From NCBI GenBank assembly GCA_964445525.1, contig CAYULA010000030.1, positions 1 to 44,742 of the forward strand: a DNA stretch of 44,742 nucleotides. Reading direction: 5' to 3'. Every line of letters starts with the position of its first letter. Positions within the stretch are counted from its first letter, which is position 1. A program made the translations under genes and the position numbers. This document shows positions 1 to 6,753 of the stretch, piece after piece. The notes beneath the pieces were generated by a model. The model did not search any database, was not told where the DNA came from, and was given only the letters and a program-made list of their open reading frames with translations. This stretch comes from Penumbrarchaeum sp964445525 (GTDB lineage: Archaea > Thermoplasmatota > Penumbrarchaeia > Penumbrarchaeales > Penumbrarchaeaceae).

Positions 1-66
1 AAATATCAATAGTTTTCTACCGTGTCAGGAACCAACCCACGAAGTAGTATTAAGTTAAAGGATAAA
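1..66. repeat. Tail of a further repeat unit running off the left edge
   Basis: This stretch has no gene. Its last ten bases (57-66) match those at 643-652, just before the tRNA-Asp gene, and the match continues through the tRNA-end copy at 67-83, giving 27 identical bases. I read it as the end of another unit of the array, resembling the 497-652 unit rather than the two 215-bp units. The array therefore probably extends beyond the window. Confidence 0.5.
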
Positions 67-281
67 TGGCGCCCCGAACGGAAGGTTGGCAAAGAAAAAT
101 CAATCTTCGAAAATCACTTTGCCAACCTCAGCACAAAAACGGTTAACATCACCCTCTAATCATTTTTGGGCGTGTAAAATCATTTTATAGCAATGTTTTC
201 CGAATCAAAGTAAAATTGACGAGAGAAAAACATTGCGGGATAGGGGCGACATTCGAATGTTATTTAAATATAAGAGAAGAA
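67..281. repeat. 215-bp structured repeat unit A, starting with a tRNA-Asp 3'-end copy
   Basis: The unit begins with TGGCGCCCCGAACGGAA (67-83), the reverse complement of the 3' end (CCA, acceptor strand, T stem) of the tRNA-Asp gene at 653-728. It is followed by an 11-bp inverted repeat (84-94 with 117-127), then a 10-bp inverted repeat (190-199 with 227-236). A third, GGGGCGACATTC at 243-254, pairs with 279-290 across the junction into the next unit with one mismatch. Its first 78 or so bases are almost identical to unit B; the middle diverges but keeps its inverted repeats. No convincing protein is encoded. Likely a small element integrated at the tRNA att site, or a structured RNA repeat. 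Confidence 0.8.
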
Positions 282-496
282 TGGCGCCCCGAACGGAAGG
301 TTGGCAAAGAAAAATCAATCTTCGAAAGTCACTTTGCCAACCTCAGCACAAAAACGGTTATCATCATAATTGAATCATTTTTGGGCGTGTTCAATCAATA
401 TCAAGAAATGGTTTTCAAATTTTTTCATAATTGACGGGAGAAAACCATTTCGAGAAAGGGGCGACATTCGATAATAATCTGAATATAAGAGAAGAA
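282..496. repeat. 215-bp structured repeat unit B, second tRNA-Asp 3'-end copy
   Basis: This unit is exactly as long as unit A and begins with the same 17-base tRNA-Asp 3' end (282-298). Stem 1 is at 299-309 with 332-342. Stem 2 is GAAATGGTTTTC (405-416) with GAAAACCATTTC (440-451), a perfect 12 bp. Compared with unit A, stem 2 has a C-G pair replaced by A-T and one extra G-C pair, so both arms changed together. Stem 3 is 458-469 with 494-505. The paired changes argue that the fold, not only the sequence, has been kept. Confidence 0.8.
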
Positions 497-652
497 TGGC
501 GCCCCGAACGGAATTTGACCTTGGGAAAATCCGAGATTTTCCCGGCCCACAACCTCCATGTATCGGTGTCGGAGGTTCTGGGATCAAGATTCAAATTCGA
601 CGTTCATCAATCCTTTTACCTCCTTGTAAACTGTGCAAGGTAAAAGGATAAA
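497..652. repeat. 156-bp structured repeat unit C, a different element beside tRNA-Asp
   Basis: The unit begins with 22 bases identical to the tRNA-Asp 3' end (497-518), longer than in units A and B and reaching into the T loop. The rest is unlike A and B. It holds a 9-bp hairpin (523-531 with 535-543, loop CGA), a second one (551-557 with 571-577, extended by CCC 546-548 with GGG 580-582), an 8-bp outer stem around both (511-518 with 591-598), and a 10-bp hairpin (612-621 with 638-647). So a second element type appears to use the same tRNA end. No gene is seen. Confidence 0.7.
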
Positions 653-728
653 TGGCGCCCCGAACGGAATTTGAATCCGTGTCATTGGCTCGACAGGCCA
701 ATATGATGGGCCGCTACACCATCGGGGC
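653..728 (-). tRNA. tRNA-Asp (anticodon GTC), 3' CCA encoded
   Basis: Read on the minus strand, the gene folds into a full cloverleaf. The acceptor stem is GCCCCGA/TCGGGGC with discriminator G and encoded CCA. The D arm GTGTAGCGGCCCATCAT is typical of archaeal tRNA-Asp. The anticodon stem TTGGC/GCCAA holds the loop CTGTCGA, giving anticodon GTC. The T arm is ACGGA-TTCAAAT-TCCGT. No intron is present. A TATA-like box lies about 34 bp upstream. Three further copies of its 3' end lie downstream in the repeat array, so this is the intact target gene at the array's border. Confidence 0.95.
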
Positions 729-755
729 ACAGGTCAAGAGGGGCTAATCAAAATG

Positions 756-767
756 TCGTATAAATTG
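756..767 (-). promoter_or_regulatory. TATA box of tRNA-Asp
   Basis: On the minus strand the sequence AATTTATACG lies about 30-38 bp upstream of the mature tRNA 5' end. That is the distance expected for an archaeal TATA box if a few bases of 5' leader are removed. Confidence 0.55.
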
Positions 768-779
768 ATTTCCATGTGG

Positions 780-1019
780 CTAGCAGGTCTTCAACTCCTC
801 GATTATCCTGAAGCAGTACCCGGCCTCGTCACCTCTACCCAGAAGATTGAGGATCTTCCCCCTTGCTAGATATACCTCTGCGAGTTCTTTCTGGGAGGTT
901 TCATCCACATCCCTCTCGGCGCTGTAGAGGGCCATGTCGGAGCAGTACAAAGCCTCATTCAGGTTTCCATCGTCGAGATTGAACAGCATTTTCTTGAACC
1001 AGTCCCTGAACTCGCCCAT
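780..1019 (-). CDS. Small TPR-like helical protein
   Basis: A 79-residue acidic protein with no signal peptide or membrane segment. Two helical hairpins resemble tetratricopeptide repeats: residues 19-36 (LNEALYCSDMALYSAERD) and residues 47-77, which contain the A-x-x-Y-x-x-x-G-x-x and A-x-x-x-F spacing of TPR helices. It probably mediates protein contact; no partner can be named. It is oriented away from the DNA ligase, with only about 110 bp between the two starts. Codon use looks like that of the neighbours, so it is probably a real small gene, but family identity is weak. Confidence 0.6.
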   Translation of the reverse strand: MGEFRDWFKKMLFNLDDGNLNEALYCSDMALYSAERDVDETSQKELAEVYLARGKILNLLGRGDEAGYCFRIIEELKTC

Positions 1020-1129
1020 GCGAGGATATTCCTTCTGAGAAGTTTATAATGAGTTTGGGTCCATTCTCACCCTTGATATCAGTCTGGTATACGGGTATCG
1101 ATTATTATATCAAAGAACCATTCATCCAC

Positions 1130-3148
1130 ATGGGAGCTCCCTTCGAAGAGATAGCCGCCTCTTACAGAAGAATAGAGGCCCTCTCCAAGCGGCTGGAGAT
1201 GACCGATGAACTGATAGATCTTCTATCCGGAAGGACCAAAGAAGAGACCGAGATCATAATACGTTTGACCAAAGGAGAGGTGAGACCCAGCTATGAGGGA
1301 TTGGATCTGGGAGTTGCCGAAAAACTGGCTTTGAAGGCCCTTTACATGGTGACTCTCGTGCCATTGAAGGAAATCGAGGCACAGTCAAAGGAAAAGGGGG
1401 ATATCGGATCTCTTGCGGAGGCCCTGATCAAGGACAAGAAGCAGATGTCCCTGTTTCATGAGAATTTGACCATTGAGAGGGTTTTCTCGAATCTGGAGAA
1501 GATAGCAAGAGCGGAGGGAAAAGCCTCCCAGGACCTAAAATTGAAGTTGATTGCCGAACTTCTTCATGATTCGACATCGGTAGAGGCGAGATACATCGCC
1601 AGGATCGTGTGTGCAAAGATGAGGCTTGGAATCGCGGATATGACGGTGATAGATGCGCTATCCTATCTATTCACTCCCGGATTTCAAAAAGCAAGAAAAG
1701 AACTTCAGAATCTGAAAGTCCCCGAACCCGTCGCCGACCTTATTGATAAGATCCCCTCAAGAAGGACCGCACCGATATACGATCTTCTTGAGAAAGCCTC
1801 AAGACCGGAGAAGAACGGGTTGGACAGGGAATCAGCAATACGGATCAAGGAGATCCTTGAGAATTTGAAAAAAGGAGTGTTGGAAAACAGGGAAAAGCTG
1901 GTCAGGATTTTCAATATTCATCCCGATCTGGGGTCTATTGGAAAGAGACTCGTGGAAACCGGTATCGACAAGGTTACCGGGATAGGAGTCCGACCCGGCA
2001 TTCCTTTGAGGTCCATGCTGGGGGAGAGGCTCTCCTCGGTGGAGGACATACTGGAAAAGATGGGCGGGTCCTCCGCATTCGAGTACAAATATGATGGACT
2101 AAGGGTTCAGGTACATATCTGTATTAAAGATGGAAACAGGGAAGTAAGACTCTTCTCCAGGCAGCTGGAAGATATCACCGATCAGTTTCCGGACGTTAAA
2201 AGCTCCATCGAAAACGGGTTTCGAGGAAATGAGGCCATTGTGGAAGGGGAATGTGTCCCTCTGGACCCTGAAAAAGAGGGTTTCCTTCCATTCCAGGTGA
2301 TTTCCAGGAGAAGGGGCAGGAAGTACGAACTTACGGAAAAAATTGAGGAGATACCCGTTCTCCTGGTTGTATTCGACTGCCTCTACAGCAACGGAATGGA
2401 TATGACCCGGCAACCTTACATTAAAAGAAGGGAGGAACTTGCCTCGGTCTTTCCCGGTATCGATCAGTCAATAGAGAAAAAACTAGGCCTAGCCCTTTCA
2501 CGGATGCAGGTGGTTGAGGACCCTGAACAGGGGTATGATTTCTTCGATTCGGCTCTTCGTGACGGATGCGAGGGAATCATGGCAAAATCGGTCTCCGAAC
2601 AATCGATTTACCAGGCCGGAAGCAGGGGATGGCTCTGGATCAAGTACAAGCAGGATTACAGGACCGAACTGTCCGATACTCTGGACCTTGTTGTAATAGG
2701 AGCTTTTCATGGGACGGGACGGAGAAAAGGAACCTATGGAGCGCTTCTTATGGCTGCCTTTGACAAAGAAAGAGGGATTTTCAGGACCGTATGCAAGCTC
2801 GGAAGCGGATTCAACGATGAGCATCTTGCAATACTCGTGGATGAGATCAACGCTTTGAAAGGGCCCAGGGAATTGGTATGGAAGAATGTGGATTCCAAAA
2901 AGGAACCCGATATTCATGTCAGGCCGGAACTTGTACTTGAGGTGCTTGCCGCGGAGATCACCTTCTCACCCGTACATACCTGTTCATTCGGAAAAATGAA
3001 AGAAAATGCCGGACTGGCACTCCGTTTCCCTAGATTCACCGGAAGATTCAGGAGGGACAAGGGGCCCATGGATGCCACAACCGAAGGTGAGGTAATGTCA
3101 CTCTATTCCTCACAGAGGAAGGTCATATCAGAAAAAGATCCTTCTTAG
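1130..3148 (+). CDS. lig: ATP-dependent DNA ligase (archaeal LigI type)
   Basis: Seals nicks in duplex DNA during lagging-strand synthesis and repair, through a ligase-AMP intermediate. The N-terminal DNA-binding domain contains LTIERVFSNLEKIA and EARYIARIVCAKMRLGIAD. The adenylation motif is EYKYDGLRVQ with the catalytic lysine at about residue 320. Motif V is EGIMAKS, and the oligonucleotide-binding domain ends in RFPRF and an ATTEGEV tail typical of archaeal ligases. I chose ATG 1130 because the family alignment begins at MGAPFEEIAAS; the frame stays open upstream to 1049. At 672 residues it is longer than the usual 560-600, mainly because of about 60 extra residues between the DNA-binding and adenylation domains (roughly 188-255). 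It overlaps the convergent reductase gene by 21 bp. Confidence 0.95.
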   Translation: MGAPFEEIAASYRRIEALSKRLEMTDELIDLLSGRTKEETEIIIRLTKGEVRPSYEGLDLGVAEKLALKALYMVTLVPLKEIEAQSKEKGDIGSLAEALIKDKKQMSLFHENLTIERVFSNLEKIARAEGKASQDLKLKLIAELLHDSTSVEARYIARIVCAKMRLGIADMTVIDALSYLFTPGFQKARKELQNLKVPEPVADLIDKIPSRRTAPIYDLLEKASRPEKNGLDRESAIRIKEILENLKKGVLENREKLVRIFNIHPDLGSIGKRLVETGIDKVTGIGVRPGIPLRSMLGERLSSVEDILEKMGGSSAFEYKYDGLRVQVHICIKDGNREVRLFSRQLEDITDQFPDVKSSIENGFRGNEAIVEGECVPLDPEKEGFLPFQVISRRRGRKYELTEKIEEIPVLLVVFDCLYSNGMDMTRQPYIKRREELASVFPGIDQSIEKKLGLALSRMQVVEDPEQGYDFFDSALRDGCEGIMAKSVSEQSIYQAGSRGWLWIKYKQDYRTELSDTLDLVVIGAFHGTGRRKGTYGALLMAAFDKERGIFRTVCKLGSGFNDEHLAILVDEINALKGPRELVWKNVDSKKEPDIHVRPELVLEVLAAEITFSPVHTCSFGKMKENAGLALRFPRFTGRFRRDKGPMDATTEGEVMSLYSSQRKVISEKDPS

Positions 3149-4375
3149 ATGTGGTATAAATCTTGGTATCAGAGCAAGAAGGGAAGGATCCATTCTCAGA
3201 AGACCCACTGCAAGCTGGACCGGTTGATCGATGTCACCTTTCTCATTTATCAGGTCGAGCTTTTTTTCATCTGAGAGGGCTATAAGAGCCGCGTTAATCT
3301 CCTCATCGGAGAGGTCCCGGACTATTCTCCTGAGGGCCATGGCCTTGGTCAATTCTCTGCCGTAGCCTTTTTTCCATTTTTCATTGAAGGTCCTGATCGA
3401 TTCCCGGGCTGTCCCGTTCCCGGCATCGATTGATTTGACCAGGGTATCCACTGCCATCAGGGCTGGAAAGATCCCCCCTCCGCTTGTTGGCTTTGCCATA
3501 CCGGCAGAATCACCCATGAGAAGAACAGGTCCTTTGGAAATCTCTCTCGGTTGGCCCATGGGTACACTGCCGTAAACTTTGGATATTATTCCAAGGGATT
3601 CCTTGCCATCGGTTGAAAGGAAGGATGAGACCCTCTTATCCTCGAAGAGATTTTTCAAACCGGCTCTCAGGCCGGGGCCGTCCACCGAAGAAAGCCCTAT
3701 TCTGATTCCGTTATTGGGGAATGACGGTATTATCCATGCAAAGAAACCCCTGGCTGTTTTCTCCCCCGTCAGTACAGCCACCCGGTCGCGGGGAACCGTC
3801 CCCGACCCTATCTCGATCTCCATGGAAATTCCCGGTATGGTCTCTTTTGGGTTCTCAAGCCCCATAATCGATCTCGTTTCGGAAGCTCCTCCGTCGCATC
3901 CGAGGACCATCCCGGCATTTACTCTTCCTTTGCCCTGGGGACCTTTAAAGGAAATTTCAGAGCACCCGTTCTTGTTGATCCTAATATCCTTCAATCTTGT
4001 ACCCAGCAAAACACGCGTCCCCGAATTCGCCGCCATTTTCAAAAGTTCGCTGTCGAAAAGATATCTGTCTATGGAATATGCTTTTGTTTCCCTTCCCCTC
4101 AATGGAACGATTGTCCCATTCGGGGAAAAGACATCCGCTCCCGAGATCTCCCCGAGAAGTACCTGATCCTCGATCCTGTCCAAAAAGGGGAGTTTGAAGA
4201 GCTTGTTGTTCACCAATCCGGCACAGTGCATGGGCCTTCCGATCTCGTGTTTCATATCTATTAACAAAACCTTATGTCCGAATTTGGAAAGCCTCAGGGA
4301 TGCGTAGGAACCGGCAGGTCCCGCACCTATTATCACAGTGTCGTATCTGTTCGATCCTTCTATCTTCGGGACCAT
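3128..4375 (-). CDS. Geranylgeranyl reductase family FAD-dependent oxidoreductase
   Basis: Probably saturates the isoprenoid chains of archaeal membrane lipids (digeranylgeranylglycerophospholipid reductase type). The N-terminal Rossmann motif VIIGAGPAGSYAS (residues 14-26) binds FAD, followed by an acidic residue ending strand 2 (LLID). HCAGL near residue 51 and the second FAD motif GPVLLMGDSAGMAKPTSGGG near 290-310 are both characteristic of the family, as is FFAWIIP in the middle. The length of 415 residues is near the usual 390-450. It is divergent from the amidohydrolase gene with 47 bp between starts. Some relatives reduce other prenyl substrates, so the exact substrate is inferred. The UbiA gene at 28907-29746 would act earlier in the same pathway. 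Confidence 0.88.
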   Translation of the reverse strand: MVPKIEGSNRYDTVIIGAGPAGSYASLRLSKFGHKVLLIDMKHEIGRPMHCAGLVNNKLFKLPFLDRIEDQVLLGEISGADVFSPNGTIVPLRGRETKAYSIDRYLFDSELLKMAANSGTRVLLGTRLKDIRINKNGCSEISFKGPQGKGRVNAGMVLGCDGGASETRSIMGLENPKETIPGISMEIEIGSGTVPRDRVAVLTGEKTARGFFAWIIPSFPNNGIRIGLSSVDGPGLRAGLKNLFEDKRVSSFLSTDGKESLGIISKVYGSVPMGQPREISKGPVLLMGDSAGMAKPTSGGGIFPALMAVDTLVKSIDAGNGTARESIRTFNEKWKKGYGRELTKAMALRRIVRDLSDEEINAALIALSDEKKLDLINEKGDIDQPVQLAVGLLRMDPSLLALIPRFIPHLRRIFF

Positions 4376-4422
4376 GGGTCCATGAAAGGGTAATAGATAA
4401 AATAGGTTGACCTTTAACCATC

Positions 4423-5949
4423 ATGATCGTGAAGGAGACCTTGGAAGTGGGTGACCCCGCTGATTTTGTCCTGACAAATGCAAGGATCCTTTTCGACGGA
4501 GAGGCTGGAACGCATAAAGGCTGGTTGATGGTAAGGGACGGAATCATTGAAGATATGGGAAGAGGAGACTTTCCCGGTGGCAGAAGAAGCGGTGATCTGG
4601 CTGTATTGGATATGAATCAGCATATGATCCTGCCCGCAATGTGCGATTCGCACATGCACCTGTATCAGTGGTCCTTTTCAAGGAAAGCTCTGGATCTGTC
4701 CGAAGCCCGTTCCATCAATGATCTGAGGTCCCTGCTGCTGAGGAGGTTGAGGGAGTCGGAAAAAGATCCCTACCTTGAATCAACAGGCATACTTTTCGGT
4801 GTGGACTATGACGAATCCACATTTACCGGAAACAGGCATCTGGACGGAAAAGTTCTGGATGATTTTTTCCCCGATGACCCGGTGATAATCAGGAGAATAT
4901 GCGGACATAAGGCTGTTTTAAACTCAAGAGCGGGTGAGATACTCGCAGAGCATTTATCCATTCCCGGAAATGGTATTCTTTTCGAAGAGGATGCAATGTC
5001 CGTATCATGGAAATTGGAGCTGCCCGCAGATATCAAATCCTCCCTTTTGGAGGATTCCATAAGGGAACTGCATTCATATGGTATAGTAGGTGGAGTGGAT
5101 ATAATCCCCGAGATCATGGTGGAAGGGGTCATTTCAAACTTTAACCGTCTTCCAACCTCATTCGATCTGACCTTTTCCATAATCCCCGAAGGTGAAAAAT
5201 TCCGCACATCCGGGCCTGGCATAGAGAATAACTGGAACGAGATAGGTATTAAGGGGAAAAAGAATATTTTATTTTCAAAATATTTCCTTGACGGTTCGAT
5301 AGGAGCAAGAACGGCCTGTTTCAATACTGATTACAAGGACTCTCCCTCTCCTCCTCCTTTGATGAGTGAGGATGAATTGGCGGAACATGTGGAGGACTCC
5401 CATAAGCGCGGCCTTATACCCATGATACATGCCATAGGCGACAGGGCAGTGGGAATGATCCTGGAATCTTTGGAAGAATTCCAGGGGCCTGTCAGGATAG
5501 AACACGCTGAATGTATATCCGAAAAACATCTAGAAAAATTGAAGGATCCCAGATTGGCCATATGCATGCAGCCCAATTTCCAGGAAAACTGGGGTAAAGT
5601 GGGGGGTCTGTACGATCAGGCCCTGGGTGAGAGGAGATTGGATCTGAACAGGTTCATGGATGTGACCGAGTCCACGAAAAACCTCTGCTTCGGATCCGAC
5701 ATGATGCCCCCCGGTCCCATGATGGGTATAAGAGGAGCAATGAATCACGGAAGCAAAGAACAGAACCTCACCCTCGGAAAAGCTGTCGATCTTTACTCGA
5801 AGGAATCCTTCAGGCTTTCGGGTCTTTCCTCAAATAGAGGTATTCTCGCAACAGGGAATCCTGCGGATATAACGGTTTTCAGGGATGGGTCGTTACAAGC
5901 CGATCTGACAATGATGGATGGCAAGGTGCTGCATAACATGACTGGCTGA
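4423..5949 (+). CDS. Metal-dependent amidohydrolase (YtcJ/amidohydrolase-3 family)
   Basis: A 508-residue hydrolase of the amidohydrolase superfamily, acting on an unknown amide or ester. Metal ligands can be traced: H77 and H79 in DSHMHLY, H336 in HAIGDRA, H361 in RIEHAE and D426 in CFGSDMM. The GDRA, IEHAE and CMQPNF segments are typical of the YtcJ branch, often annotated as imidazolonepropionase-like or exoenzyme-regulatory (AepA-like) proteins. The C-terminal ILATGNPADITVF returns to the composite beta sandwich. No signal peptide is seen, so it is cytoplasmic. The short spacing from an A/T-rich box (about 4395-4408) suggests a nearly leaderless start at ATG 4423. Substrate is not predictable from sequence. 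Confidence 0.88.
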   Translation: MIVKETLEVGDPADFVLTNARILFDGEAGTHKGWLMVRDGIIEDMGRGDFPGGRRSGDLAVLDMNQHMILPAMCDSHMHLYQWSFSRKALDLSEARSINDLRSLLLRRLRESEKDPYLESTGILFGVDYDESTFTGNRHLDGKVLDDFFPDDPVIIRRICGHKAVLNSRAGEILAEHLSIPGNGILFEEDAMSVSWKLELPADIKSSLLEDSIRELHSYGIVGGVDIIPEIMVEGVISNFNRLPTSFDLTFSIIPEGEKFRTSGPGIENNWNEIGIKGKKNILFSKYFLDGSIGARTACFNTDYKDSPSPPPLMSEDELAEHVEDSHKRGLIPMIHAIGDRAVGMILESLEEFQGPVRIEHAECISEKHLEKLKDPRLAICMQPNFQENWGKVGGLYDQALGERRLDLNRFMDVTESTKNLCFGSDMMPPGPMMGIRGAMNHGSKEQNLTLGKAVDLYSKESFRLSGLSSNRGILATGNPADITVFRDGSLQADLTMMDGKVLHNMTG

Positions 5950-6753
5950 TATTTTTCTTTGCTCCGTACTTCAACAAACTTTAAATATTACATAAAATTT
6001 TTTTCAAATCTTAATATATATTCTCCTCTCGCTCTTACTGATCAGTCACGTCAGTGATACAAGATCAGTGACATCACCAGGGGCTTCAACTTGACGATCA
6101 AAGAGACACACCTAAGACCCCAAGAAAAAAACCCCACAACCGGAACCCGGGGTGCGCCGGAGATGTTTGTAAAGGACATCATAAAACGCACCCACTTCCT
6201 GAAAAATGGCAGTGGACCGGGTTCCGGAACCCTATCGGGAACAAAGTCGTTCTCGAAACAGAAGGCGAAGGCGGTGAGGATGTCCGATTACAGCTTCCCC
6301 GTCTTCGTGATTCGAAAACCAAGGCAACGCAGTTCGTATAGCAAACCCGGTGAGGGGGCCAAAGCGAAGGTCCCCTCATGGGGAACAGACGATCAATAAA
6401 ACCTCTATTAGGAATCTGAAACCCCGGTTGTGCCGCCCGACTTCTACCCTAGGCACAACCACTCTTCCATTTACTTTTTCAATGGCCCTGGGATGGCACA
6501 AAAAGCCCCCCGACGCACGGTCGGGATCCGCCATAGATGTCAGGGATCGGAGGTGGCAACCTTCTGCGACCCTTCCCAAAAGGCTATTTCCCCATATATC
6601 GTCAGGGTTTCCCGTTCGATCCCGACATCACCCATTAATGCAAATTCAGGAGAAAGAATGATGGCTGAAGGGGATTTACATATCGGGAGGAAAACCTTAA
6701 TAGCCATGATCATAGTTGATATAACTACATAGTGCTAACAAGGAGCATCAACG
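5950..6753. other. 804-bp gene-free region with promoter-like box and hairpins
   Basis: No reading frame here shows family features, and the frames present lack a ribosome binding site or biased codon use. The region starts A/T-rich and has a TATA-like box at 6010-6023, then becomes G/C-rich from about 6075, unlike normal spacers. Inverted repeats include GGGTTCC/GGAACCC (6229-6242), GAGGGG/CCCCTC around 6352-6377, GGTTGTGCC/GGCACAACC (6426-6434 with 6452-6460) and CCCGAC/GTCGGG (6509-6525). A structured RNA transcribed rightward is possible. I looked for the conserved cores of RNase P RNA and SRP RNA and did not find them convincingly. Confidence 0.5.
6010..6023 (+). promoter_or_regulatory. 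TATA-like promoter element
   Basis: CTTAATATATATTC is a good archaeal TATA box in a non-coding setting. It would place a transcript start near 6045-6050, about 700 bp ahead of the next gene, which fits an untranslated RNA better than a normal leader. Inference from sequence only. Confidence 0.4.

Noticed and set aside
216..643. Small open frames inside the repeat array (both strands)
   Set aside because: They follow the repeat periodicity, run through hairpin stems and the tRNA end, and have no ribosome binding site or family resemblance.
1..660. CRISPR array
   Set aside because: Repeats are a 17-22 base tRNA end separated by 134-198 bases of partly homologous, hairpin-rich sequence. A CRISPR array would have unrelated spacers of 30-45 bases; no cas gene is near.
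3579..4166. 195-residue frame opposite the geranylgeranyl reductase
   Set aside because: It is a shadow of the reductase codons; proline/serine-rich with no motif, while the reductase shows full family motifs.
6240..6400. RNase P RNA
   Set aside because: GAGGATGTCC at 6277-6286 recalls the conserved GAGGAAAGTCC, but a base is missing, the matching downstream core is absent and the P4 helix cannot be formed.
6091..6732. Short frames in the 5950-6753 spacer
   Set aside because: They overlap one another in several frames, show no codon bias or motifs and cross the inverted repeats.
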